64,000 bases of DNA from NCBI GenBank assembly GCA_019426215.1, contig CM033394.1, forward strand, positions 38,500,423-38,564,422, read 5' to 3'. This DNA is from Buddleja alternifolia (Eukaryota; Streptophyta; Magnoliopsida; Lamiales; Scrophulariaceae). Below are positions 46,848 to 58,366 of the stretch, piece after piece. Below the pieces are notes generated by a model, which worked only from the letters and a program-made list of their open reading frames with translations, was not told the origin of the DNA and did no database searches. Every line of letters starts with the position of its first letter. Position 1 is the first letter of the stretch. Position numbers and translations under genes: made by a program.

Positions 46848-49474
46848 TCTCTTGTTGTATGCCTGATTTGATTAGTTGTTTCACAAAGTTTTGGGACTGC
46901 CTTATGTGTCCTTTGTTTTCTGGATTTAAAGTATTGTTATTTTACATAATGATTTTGAATTTAGAGGATTATTTGATTTATCTTACGGGTTTTGGTAAAA
47001 TGATTTTGAACTTTTAACTGCATGCGTAGTCTCAATACTACAACTTGCTCTATAGCTAAGTTGGAATTCTGTTGGTATTTATGGTACTGAGTTCTTGCTA
47101 CCTGTTAATCGGATGCTCAACTATAAACACTATGTTTAAATTTGAACGAGGTTTGCGCTGTGAACTATTGAATGTGTGAAAATATCCAAATATGCCTTAA
47201 AAATAAATTCGAAACTGATCTTCAAACTTTATTTCATTAAATTTTCTAACATGTCTTTTTACTGTAATTCTGATATCATATTTTTGCAGGTATCGTATAG
47301 GTTTTATATTTTATCGTACCTTGAGAGTGTGATTATGTGTCATTTAAAATCTGGGTGTTGTACTTCTGGAAATGTGTCATTATATTCATCCTGAAGTCCT
47401 CCTTTGATCATTGATTGCTACGGTTGTAACCTAACTTTTATTTTATTAGCTAGGCCGCACCTTACCTTTGGTGGATTATACACATTTAAATTCTGCGTCA
47501 TTAGGTGGTTATGTTATCCATGGTCTTATCTTATCCATGGTCTTAAATTTCCGCTAGGTCCTGAAGCGAAATCTCATTTTCAATTCAATTTCGTAGAATA
47601 TTTGTTGAAATTTCGATCTAAACCCGAAAGTTCTGGAAACTTTCATTGAAACTCGAAATTTTACGAAGTTTTAAAATAAGATTAAGTAATTTTGCAGAAT
47701 ATCCACTTTTTTTGATTGGGCATGGCTTCGACTATTCCAGCAGAAATTTTGATTGAAATTCGAAATTTTCATCGGAATCCGAAATTTTCCAAAATTTGAA
47801 GATAATATTAAATTATTTATATTTAATTTAAATATTAATTTTCATTATAACATGTAAATTAATTTTAGATATTCTTTCTCTTTCTTTGAGACCGTGACTA
47901 TCAAGTATGAAAAATTGATGTGAGACAGAATAAAACGATTTTGATTCTAAAAATTTCATATGATTTTGAATGATATATTTTATGTAAATAGTATGTGTTT
48001 TACTTTATTGAAGTTTTAAAGATATTTATTCATTATTTACTTCCAAATCCTATTTATTTTAAATTTCCACAACATATTTTACTCATACTATTTAACAAAG
48101 CGTACTATATAACATTATACACATAATACTACTAATGTAAAAAATGCATAATAATGTAAATTAAAAATACCCAAAATTTCATTTAAAATTTCCAATTATT
48201 TCTATTAAATCCCATGATTTTTCTAAAATTGAAACCGAAATTATGAATAACCTTGAAATTTCCGTCGAAATTTTCTTAATTTTAAGACCCAGAAACCTAC
48301 AACGATATCGATATTGAATACCTTGATCTTATCAAGTCAGTTATATCCTATGATGCACTGACATTCCGAAAAATTATCCTGTGCAGTGTCGGACACGCGC
48401 CGTGTCTGTGTCCAGCTATTGAGAGAAAAGAAAAAATACACATAAACATTCGTATCTTAGCCGTGTTTGTACACTATTTTTTTTTTAAAAAATCACGTAT
48501 CCGTGTCTCGTGTCGTGTTCACAAACATGTCCCATGTCCGTATCCGTGCATCATAGGTTATATCCTTGATTTAAAACTATTATTGTGCAATAACATTGAT
48601 GTAGCGTTCAATCATATTTTTTAAAAGATAGTACGTCAAGTGTCCATATGTTGTTCAATAACATTTGATTAAACATTAGTCAAAAAACAATAATAGTTTA
48701 TCTGTCTTAAATAATAATATGTTTTTTTACGTCAAGTCAAGTTTTTATTTCATATTTTTAAATCTTATTAAACATTAGTCAAAAAATAATATTAGTTATA
48801 TGTCTTAAATAATAATATTAGCTTTTTTACGTCAAGTCAAGTTTTCACTTCACATATGAAGTTTAGTATTTATTAGGAAAAAAAAAATTAAAATGAAACA
48901 ATAATTTTGAATTTGTGGTGTGTATTAATCAATTAACTCTTTTTTTTAGTATTTGAGTTGATGTCAAAAGAATTTACAAGAAATAGTGATTAGAATTTCA
49001 TATCCGTAGTTGAATTCTAAATGCCGAACTTATGGAGATTTTTTTTTTATGAGATATAGATTATATTTCACAAATTTGTGAATGAAAATACGAATTAAAA
49101 AATTATTCAAAATTGAAGAAAAATGATTTATTATATTTTAAAATTCTCAACTTTTCACAATTTCTTAACTTTGAAAAGTCATATGCTTCTTAAAATATGC
49201 AAAGTGAAAATGTCAAATAAGTTAATAGTAGAAAAATGAACAAAGGTTATGCTAAATTGCGATATATATATAGTCTAGTGTGTTCATACTTAAAATTTGA
49301 ACATAAACCTTAAAAAAGATGAATAGTATCATGAATGTTATACTCATTTTACATATTAAGAGAAATATTGTTTTTAAATAATAAATGGGCACTTTGATAA
49401 TTTGGTTAAAAATAAAGTGGATTTGGAGTGTGATTCACTTTGGGAGTGCTAATATCTACTCCCAATAATAATAA
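46848..49474. other. Intergenic region downstream of RPL17
   Basis: Starts with the RPL17 3' untranslated region (T-rich to about 47000). From 47560 to 48260 GAAATTTTC/GAAATTTC words recur (degenerate repeat). A 99-bp tandem duplication lies at 48671-48862. No gene-like frame is supported. Confidence 0.5.
48671..48862. repeat. 99-bp tandem duplication
   Basis: AAACATTAGTCAAAAAA starts at 48671 and again at 48770. Both units continue through GTCTTAAATAATAATA and TTTTTTACGTCAAGTCAAGT. Confidence 0.8.
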
Positions 49475-50383
49475 GGGAAATTATACGTAGAACCCCTAAG
49501 GTACACTCTAATTACAGATACGCCCCTGATCTTGTTTTTCAAATTACGGGTATTTCCCTAATTTCATACTCAATCAGCCACCTCCGCAGCGCCGCCGAAG
49601 AAGAGGATGTTGGTGGAGCAAGTCGCCGTTGTCGAGTGGTGAAGGTCGCCAGGTGAGGGTGGGTTGGAGGAGACAATCCTCTCTCTCCCCCTTTTAAATA
49701 ATTATTTTTATTATTATTTATCACATAAAAAAATAAAAATATACTTTATAATATAGATCTTATTTATAGTATATTAATCAATTGTAGTGTATTTTCTATT
49801 TATATTTTATTTACGACAGTTTTGAAAAATTGATTCTCATTTAAATTTACAAAAAGTCAACATTAAATAAACTATAACATATTTTCTTATTGCAATTTTA
49901 AAAGTATAAATACTAGATAAAGTATAAATATTTTTAATCTGTCTTACTTATTTAATTTACTACAATTTATTGTAATACTTTTTATCCGTTTATTGCAGTT
50001 TTCAAAAAGATTGTTTCTTATTAATTTTATCTTATTTATTGCAATTTCCAAAAAAGGTTTCTCATTTAAATTTGCAAAAATACGAAAACAAATTTTTAGA
50101 AGTTAACACTTTTTTAACCAAAATTTTTAAAACATTACAATTAGACCCAAGGGCATTTTGGTCTGTAGAAGGTAGTACCCAAGGAGAAATAGGAAAACCA
50201 CAAAAAAATAAAAATAAAATAGTTATTGACATCATCATTTTCCGGATTGAAAAGTTGTCCGCGTGGGGTGGGTGGATATTTTTAAGCCCGGTGCATATAT
50301 TGAGGGTGGTAGACGTAATTATAATGATAAGAAGGGTCTTTTTGTAATTCAAGCACACCTCAGGGGGTTTACGTGTAATTTAA
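49475..50383. mobile_element. TIR element (MULE-like MITE), about 0.9 kb
   Basis: The left end GGGAAATTATACGTAGAACC is mirrored by GGTTTACGTGTAATTT at the right, and the next blocks also pair (AATTACAGATACGCCCC with GGGTCTTTTTGTAATT). Flanking sequence is TAATAATAA-like on both sides, consistent with a 9-bp duplication in a simple repeat. A minus-strand 61-codon frame near the left end is GC-richer but unrecognised. Confidence 0.6.
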
Positions 50384-50472
50384 TAATAATGCATTCCTAC
50401 TTTTTGGTGGTACGAATCAATCCCTCAATGCCTAAAAAAGAATTATATGATGAACGACTATAATAATAATAA

Positions 50473-51068
50473 GGGAAAATTACTAAAAAAGTTTTTAAAA
50501 TAAATATTTATATCCAAATAACTCATGATAAAATTTCTAATCAAAAAAATCCATTACACCAACTTTTTATTCCAAAAAGTCCAAGACTTAGGGTTATAAA
50601 TTTATGGACTTAGTTGCCCTTAGTCTTCTAAACTAATAATTTAATCAACTGTAGTTTTGTATAGAGATTTTTTTATTTAGAAATTTTATATTGATAATTG
50701 AATAAATATAATTTTATTTTTAAAATTTTTAGATTTTTAATCTTCTTAATAATTTTAAATATATATTTTTTTAGATAGTTATCATAGTAAAATAAAAAAA
50801 TTATAAAAATATTTACAATATTTACTAAAAATAAAAATCTGTATCATTCAATTTTAAAATTTTATAACAAAAAAATTTGATGAAAAAGATCCTTTTGATC
50901 AATTCTTAACTTAATAAATGAAAGGTAATTTAGTCAAAAAAAATTTTAATCTTAAATTTTGGGATTTTTGAATGAAAAATTTGTAGAGTGGGTTCTTGAG
51001 ATTAAATTTTTTTTCATGGGTTTTTTGATTATAAAAATTTATTTTAGGGGGTTTTTAGTAATCTTTTC
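50473..51068. mobile_element. Second TIR element, about 0.6 kb
   Basis: The left end GGGAAAATTACTAAAAAAGT and the right end (reverse complement) AAAAGATTACTAAAAACCCC pair, followed by TAAAATAAAT in both arms. It is non-coding and lies 90 bp from the previous element. Confidence 0.6.
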
Positions 51069-52860
51069 TAATAAAATAATTCATTATTCCTTCTTTTGGT
51101 TGAACAAATCAATCCTTTTGGGTCCCATTGGTATATGTGAATGGAACTGAAAAGGTATGTGATGAATTCAATAATTGAATGGAGATGAGAAAGGAATAAT
51201 GTTGCATAATATATCCAATCTTTGGTATGCTCAAGTAATGAGAAATGAATGGAATTGTTATTTCTTAATTCATTCAAATTCATGATTAGTAGCTAGAAAT
51301 TAAAGATATGAATGAAAAAAATTATTAATTGTTAAAGACCAAATTAGCCTTTAGTTTAAGCATTTTTAAATATAATTATTTTTTCAAATATATAATTTTA
51401 TATGTGAAAAACGAATAATATTACCCTTTTATGCATGAAATGTGTAATATATTCAAATCGTATATGAATTTGCAAATAAAATTGTTGTTTCAATTAAAAT
51501 AAATGATATATTATACTGTAATTTTTTTTCGTACTTTAAATTTAAACGGTAATCAATGTGTCAACTTAAAAAGACGTGTTTTCAAATATGAATTGTGAGT
51601 TACTTATTTTATTAGTCAATAAATGTATTATACACATGGTTAACACTATAAATATGTGAACATTCACGACTTATGAAAAAACTAAGGTTCATTATAGTGT
51701 AACAATTATATTTTGTTGTTGCAGTTTTTCGAGTAATAACAAAGTTGGAAATATCGTTGCTTCTTGAAGTTGATGAACTTGATTATTTTATTTTCTATAT
51801 TTATTGAAAATGATATTCTATTTATAGATGTCTTTGTATTATACGTTAACCCGAAATATGTTCAATTTAGTTCTTGTTTATACTAGACAATCCAAGGTTT
51901 TAGACATTTGAATATTTTCTTCAAAAAATTGGAATTAAAAGACAAAATGAAGATAATGAATGAGAAAGTGAGGGATGAAAAAAACCTGATGACTAAGAGT
52001 TGAAGGCAATAGTGATTATACTCAATAATCTCCATTTCATATTATTTTTATTATTGGTGAAGTAGTTTAGGATGAAAATTTTATTTATTGGAGACGATAT
52101 GTTATTTCCCAAATATTTCAATGCATCTCATATTTTTAATCAAATTTGTTATTGTTAAAATTAATTCTCATTATTGAACAATTTTTTTTTTTGGATTAAA
52201 CATATTATCCTAACATTTTTTTCCGATATAGTTTATTATTATTTTTATTTTTCTTGAATGTTTTATTATTACCTTATTTATTAAGTAATTTAAAATTATT
52301 AATTATTACATGTTGGAGATGAAAATATAATTTTTGCGTTGATTTTTTTCGACCTTTTACAGTGTGAGGGAGGAAAATTTTATCAGAAGTAAATATAAGT
52401 TGATTCCTGTTGGATCAAGATTGACTAAACCCATGGGAAGAGAAGAAATTGCTATTGAATGAACTTTGTAATAATGTTAAAATTATCACTATTTATACAT
52501 AATTAGTGATAATAATTCTTGCTTTATCACAATAAGAATTTTTAAATGACAAGAGTTTCTTAACATTTATCACTATTAACAATTAGTGGTACATGTTTAG
52601 TGATAACTAAGTGACAATACAAGTAGAGTGACAACAAATTGTCCATAACGACAATAATTTTCTTGTCACGAATTATCAAAAGTGACAACTTCTGCACAAA
52701 TCTTGTAACTAAACATATAAGAACTGTTCTTTTGGTAAAAATAAAAGTTTTTGTCACAAAAATTTATAATTAATGACAATTTTGACATTGTTAATTGATT
52801 TTTTTGTCACTAATGCCATATTCCTTTCTAGTGAAAATAATAAAGTGGCCTAGCTAAACT
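51069..52860. other. Intergenic region upstream of the MLP gene
   Basis: AT-rich, with many stops in every frame. From 52470 to 52840 TTGTCAC/GTGACAA words occur in both orientations, ending in TTTCTAGTG, possibly an old transposon remnant. No partner end was found. Confidence 0.4.
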
Positions 52861-52873
52861 CAAGTAACTCAAT

Positions 52874-52884
52874 TATATATATAG
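52874..52884 (+). promoter_or_regulatory. TATA box of the MLP gene
   Basis: TTATATATATA lies about 90 bp upstream of the start codon and leaves room for a leader of about 60 nt. Confidence 0.6.
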
Positions 52885-52971
52885 ACCACAAGGTTGAGCA
52901 CTACTTCTAATTTCTTCATTTTTCAACTTTATTGCACTACTCTAATTGTTTTGAGTTTTGTGAAAGGAGAG

Positions 52972-54124
52972 ATGGGTCTAAAAGGTAAATTGACTGTTGA
53001 GAAAGAGATTAAGTGTCATGGGGATGTGTTTCCTGATCTTTTTAGGCACAATCCACACCATTTGGCCAATATTATCCCTAATCACATACAAAGTTGTGAT
53101 TTGCTTGAAGGAGAGTTCGGAGATTTAGGCTCTGTTAGCCTCTGGAAGTATACTGATGGTAAGCCACTAATACTCTGCTTAATGTTCATTCATGTCATAT
53201 TTATGAGTAGGTGATATGAAAGTTCATATTGAACTATTTTTTGCTGGGAATTATGTGGGAAAGTTGTAATAATTTGGTTGCAACATGTTATATTTAGTGT
53301 TACAATATTTGATTTTGAATTGATAGAATGTGCCGATAGTTTTTACGGTTCTTGCGTTGTAATATATAGAAAATATCAATAATAGTCCCTATAGCTTTAC
53401 CTTTGTATTACTTTGATTCTTAAAACACTAAAAGTTATGTTGCCGTCCCTAAAGTTTAATTTGTGTTTCACTTTCGCCGTTCAGACCATCTTCGAGTGGA
53501 TTTTGGTCGAATTGGGCAACAAATTCACCTCACATATCTAACAACAACAACGTATGTGTACCCCACATATGCACCTAAAACTTGGGATGTGAGATGTAGA
53601 TGCTGTTCACCAAAAAATGACATGAAAACGAAATTGAAACACAAATTAAAATTTAAAGACGGTAGCATAACACAAGGTCTATTCTTTCCATATACGACAT
53701 AATATTTTATTTCAAAGAGGGATTCCTAAGCTTTATATGCCATTCTATTGAAAGCATCAACTATTTTTTTCCCTCAAATATTTATCGGTCTAATCTATCT
53801 TTAATAGTACATCTCTAATATTTTAATACTAATTATTTGAGTGTTGTTGAAACTGTAGAGGGCAAAGAGAAGTATATCAAAACTGTGATTGAAGCCATAG
53901 ATGAGGAAAAGAAGTTAGTCAAATTCAAGGCCGCAGAGGGGGATGTTCTTCAGATATACAAGGAATATACAACCACTATTCATGTCGATATAAATGGTGA
54001 TGATCATTTGGTGACGTGGACTATTGCATATGAGAAGCTAAGGGAAGATTCACCAGACCCCATTTCACTTTTGAATTTAGCCATTAATATGACCAAGGAA
54101 ATCGAAGCTCACCATGCAAAGTAA
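52972..54124 (+). CDS. MLP-like protein (Bet v 1 / major latex protein family), two exons
   Basis: Exons 52972-53158 and 53859-54124 join to 453 nt, 150 residues plus TAA, the family's normal length. It starts MGLKGKLTVEKEIKCHGDVF; LRHNPHHL-type helix region follows (FRHNPHHLANIIPNHIQSCD), then the glycine loop LLEGEFGDLGSVSLWKYTD. Exon 2 carries EGKEKYIKTVIEAIDEEKKL, YKEYTTTIHV and the C-terminal long helix ending EAHHAK. The single intron after the glycine loop (GT at 53159, AG at 53857-53858) is at the conserved Bet v 1 position. These proteins have a hydrophobic pocket and bind small lipophilic ligands in the cytosol; the ligand here is unknown. The ATG at 52972 is chosen because the N-terminus then matches the family. 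Confidence 0.93.
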
Positions 54125-55120
54125 TAACTATATACGAACGTATAAATATTGAAATATAAAGTAATGATGCATAGTAATTACAATTATTGTTACTGTTTGT
54201 TTTGTGTGTGTGCGCGTTTGAGAATAACCACGAGGCTCATGGACTTGTGATTTGGTACTGTTGTTTGAAGTTGCGTGTGTGATTCATCGATTTTACATTG
54301 TAACTTGCGAGGACTGTATACATATATGCTGCATATTTAATAAATGTTTGGAGTACTGTTTCATATTTTGTTAATGTTACTTAACATATTTAGAGTGTTT
54401 CATTTTTTGTTAATGTTACTTAACATATATATATACACACGCGTATTTATATATTTATTTAGTGAAAATATGGGTTCGTTTGGATTAAACTTCGAAAATT
54501 GTGACTCTTGGTATCAATTTTACCTCTTTCATTTGTCTTTATATCGAACTTCCAAACTTTCATGTATTATTTTGGTGAAAAGTAATTACAATTACTTTAT
54601 ACCAACGATCAACAGTTTTACACATAACACATGTGCAAGATGATTGCTTCTACATCTAGGCTATAATGCATAGATACTCCTAAAAATAATCTCGTCCAGT
54701 ACCGTATCCATATTCGGTACGGATACTCCCGAATACCGTATCCGGACCATTTTTCAATTTTTTTTGTCTCAAATTAGTATTTCTCTCTTATTTTCTATAC
54801 TAACCAAACAGTTGAAATGGTCTTTCTTGTAGTTTTTTTTTTTTTTTTCCTAACCAAACAAAGTAAGTATCTCCCTTATAAGTAATCAATGACGGGCAGT
54901 CAAACTAAAAAAATGTGTTTTGCTATGTTATATTTGTTCCAAACAATTCAGGCTTCTCTGAATTGATTCTGGACTTCTCTTAGCCATTCATACCCATTCT
55001 GAATAGTGCAACATCCTAATTGGGTAAACATCCATTTATTTTGATAATAACCTAGTCTAATTTTCCTGTTCACTTTATCCAATTTTTTCAGACCCAACTT
55101 CAATCTTGTGAAGGATTATT
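54125..55120. other. Intergenic region downstream of the MLP gene
   Basis: Contains the MLP 3' end with AATAAA-like words (54339). A short inverted patch CCGTATCC...GGTACGGATAC at about 54700-54745 recalls hAT subterminal words but no ends are found. Confidence 0.4.
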
Positions 55121-55608
55121 TGTTAGGGATGGTAACATCGAGCATGAAAAATAATCAAGAAACAATAAATTTATGCCTAAATGTGAAGATGAAAAACACG
55201 AAAATTTTAACGTGGTTCGACATAACTTGCCTACATCCACGAGTCAACCTAGATTACATCTTTATTTCTTTAAAAGTGAATCAATCAAATACAACGGTTA
55301 CAAGCTTCTATTTAGAAGTGAAGAGTCTTGATAAACAAAGAAATTAAAACCTAATCTAAATAGGAAACACAATCCTATTACTAGGTAATTAGCTAGGAAA
55401 ACACTCTGAATACAAGTCAATTATCAAATTCAAGCCAAAACCACTTAGAAAATAACAATTCCTTGCTCCAAGTCACTATTCACGTGGTCAAACCTGAGTT
55501 GACCATGTGGTTGACTCGGTCAAAGCCATGTTGACCGTGGTCAAACTGCCTTTGACCACCCCGAGACCCTTTTTTTGGCTTATTTCTTGAATTTATTGAC
55601 TTCTAACA
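55121..55608 (-). repeat. LTR, complete copy
   Basis: 488 bp with TG...CA ends; 3' LTR for a minus-strand element. It carries the W-box cluster in its U3 part. Confidence 0.75.
55481..55556. promoter_or_regulatory. Cluster of seven W-box cores and a G-box in the LTR
   Basis: A G-box CACGTG at 55481-55486 is followed by TTGAC/GTCAA cores at 55487, 55499, 55511, 55519, 55531, 55540 and 55552. W-boxes (TTGAC[CT]) bind WRKY factors. The density is far above chance; function is inferred. Confidence 0.65.
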
Positions 55609-56849
55609 ATCTTTTGTATCAATCAGTCTCCACAAACCCATCCATCTCCCACTTGGAGATTGATCTTCAAATTCTCGAACTCAACTTAAACCACCACTTC
55701 ACTTTTTCTAAGTGAACCTTAGTCTAATCGATCCATCCCCAAACCCAATGGAGATCAAATCCCGAGACTTCTCCCTGTCTCGTCAATTCATTCGTCCTCT
55801 AGTGTCACCCATTTGACGAACTCTCTCTGTGAATATCGTTCCCTCTCTTTGAACCCGCACCACTAACCTATTCTTTTGATGATCAGCCAACTTTTGAATA
55901 TCATGGCATATCCATCTCGGTCTAACTGACCCTCAGATATAGGTTATTCTAAAACCCGAACATGTCACAATCCAAATAGCCTTGGTTAACCAGTCCACTG
56001 ACATCTTTCCACCAAGGACTTTTTCAAGGGCAATCTTGGATCCCTCACATAACTGCTCCATGCCCCTGCATGAACTATGTCTGATCCATTCGCCTACTCA
56101 ATTTTTCCATGACCAACCCGGGTCACTGACACACCTGCTCAAGCTCCCACTTCACAAGCTATGTCATATCCCTCTGCCAAAAAACCCACTGCTCTGCAAA
56201 TCTACCTACCCGGTTTCGCATCCTGCCTCCATGACTCCTGACTCCACGGTCAACCTATCACGGTGCCGTTTCCTACCTTCATGGTATCTCTTTATGTGGT
56301 CATGCCTCCACACACTGCCTCCCTCGGTCTCTCGACTAAATGGCTCTGCCCTCTCGGCTACAGATTCTGTCACTCGGACCTCTGGCTCGGTAAATTTGCT
56401 TTCTTGGCATCATAACTCTGTCGACCCCGGTCTCTGCAACTCGTTCATCCCTCCGGAACACACGATTTACCCTTCGACCTCTGGCTTGACGAATCTGCCT
56501 CTGGCACTGCAACTGCTTCACTGGCTTTGTGTTCTACCCACCTGGCAACACAAAACTGCCTCTGTTGCTGCGAATCTGCCTATCTGTTGACACCATGATT
56601 TTCCAACGTTTTCTCGTTATCTTTCAACGGAATTACTTTTCTTTTTCAGTTGGTAATCTAACTGATCCTATCCTCCTTTGTCATCTTCTTCGGCTTCACC
56701 ACGACCTCAATTTATGTTCCCTGCAATGAAATTATCGAGCTTGATTACTCTTCCATCTCCTACCATCGTTCCCACGATAAAATCCGCATTTAACCAAAAT
56801 GTTTCCCCATAGATCTAGATTTAAGACGTCTCATAAATCTACAACCTAT

Positions 56850-56862
56850 GGCTTTGATACCA
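56850..56862 (-). promoter_or_regulatory. Primer-binding site (tRNA-Met type)
   Basis: TGGTATCAAAGCC on the minus strand, next to the right LTR. Confidence 0.7.
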
Positions 56863-56864
56863 GT

Positions 56865-57211
56865 TGTTAGGAATGGTAGCATCAGAGCACGAAAAATAAT
56901 CAAGAAACAATAAATCTAAGCCGAAACATGAAGATGAAAAACACGAGAATTTTAACGTGGTTCGGCATAACTTGACCACATCCACGAGCCAACCTGGACT
57001 ACATCTTTATTTCTTTCAAAGTGAATCAATCAAATACAATGGTTACAAGCCTCTATTTATAAGTGAAGAATCTTGATAGTAAGAAAATTAAAACTTATCT
57101 AAGTAGGAAACACAATCCTATTATTAGGTAATTAGGAAAACACTCATAATACAAGTCAATTACCAAATTCAAGCCAAAACCACTTAGGAAATAACAATTC
57201 CTTGCTCCAAG
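56865..57211 (-). repeat. LTR, truncated copy
   Basis: Matches 55121-55472 with scattered substitutions and small gaps, then stops. The U3 promoter part is absent. Confidence 0.75.
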
Positions 57212-57417
57212 CAAAAACCTTGAGATAATGGAGCGTGCATTATACTTGCTACTTTCCATCCATTTTTTAACATTTGGGACCAAAAGTATTACATTTTGAG
57301 TCCAATGGGAACAAAAGTGTCAAAACAATTCCTATGGGATTAAAAGTGTTTTGGCCGAATTACTATGAGACCAAAAGTGTAATTTTTCCATTTTTATCCA
57401 TTTCCTTCAACTTGAAA

Positions 57418-58358
57418 TAGGGGTGCACACGGTCCGGTTTTTGCGGTATTTTTATAAAATATATCATAGCAATAGTTGCAGTTTTGGAACAACTAATACC
57501 AAAATTGGACTTTTTAAAATTGGTACGATTGTATTCGGTATGGTGCGGTGCGGTACGATTTTACGGTATTTTTATTATAGATCACATAATAAAAGTAAAA
57601 ATAATTACAAAACTAAATTATCACAACAATTTATCAATCACGAATTCACGATAATAATTAACATAATTACATAATTTGAAACTTCATAAAATATCAAGAA
57701 AAAATTAGTAAAAATCTAATATTGTTGCATGAAGTAGAATGAATTTTTTTTTAGAGTTTTCGATTACTTTGAAAGAAAATAAAAAAACTCATAACATAAT
57801 AATAATAAGTTCAGATTTTATCGGAAGAACTTGACAAATTGTTGAAGTGAGTTCTCTGCGTTTTATGACAGTGCCTTCTGTCTCAAAGCTCAAAATATTG
57901 ATATAATCATACTGAAATTCTTAATATTGATATTCTAATTCTAGAGTTTAAGTTTTGAAATAACTCTAGAAAATAATATTAGTCTCTCTTTTAACTAACT
58001 ACCAATTTTAATAGGTTAATTTTTATATTTCAAAAAATATTACACATCAACACAAAAGTTTTGATAATATATTGATTTCTAGTATAATTGTATCGTCGAG
58101 TTCTAAAAATTTCTTCAATAGAATCACTATATATAATACAAATAAAATAAATAATTAAATCACTATAAAAATCAATAGAATCACGGTATGATATGATTTT
58201 TTACCGGTATGAATTTTCTAAAACCAAAACTATACCAAAATAGTTGGTACAATACAAGCTTGTACTAAAACCTATAACTTTTAGAAAAAAAACCAATATT
58301 TCGATACGATGCAGTACGGTCGGTATGGTGCGGTTTCAAAAAATCATGAACACCCCTA
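57418..58358. mobile_element. hAT MITE with 8-bp duplication
   Basis: The ends TAGGGGTGCACA and TGAACACCCCTA pair with small differences. Flanks are ACTTGAAA (57410-57417) and ACTTAAAA (58359-58366), 7 of 8 identical. Subterminal GGTGCGGT/GGTATGGTGCGG words lie at both ends. The interior is non-coding. Confidence 0.8.
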
Positions 58359-58366
58359 ACTTAAAA

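Larger units (their letters stand above)
55121..57211 (-). mobile_element. Truncated non-autonomous LTR retrotransposon (tRNA-Met primer type)
   Basis: Direct repeats 55121-55608 (488 bp, TGTTAG...CTAACA) and 56865-57211 (same start, but ending at TTGCTCCAAG) are LTRs. The minus-strand primer site TGGTATCAAAGCC lies two bases from the right LTR. A purine stretch (CAAGTGGGAGATGG) lies inside the left one. The 1.26-kb interior has no retroviral domain; a 202-codon plus-strand frame there is antisense to the element and Pro/Ser/Leu-rich, probably meaningless. The right LTR has lost its outer 140 bp. Confidence 0.75.

Noticed and set aside
52440..52840. CACTA MITE ending in TTTCTAGTG
   Set aside because: No matching CACTAGAAA end or 3-bp duplication was found on the left.
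55982..56590. 202-codon plus-strand open frame
   Set aside because: It is antisense to the LTR element, Pro/Ser/Leu/His-rich, has no domain, and starts inside retrotransposon sequence; probably chance.
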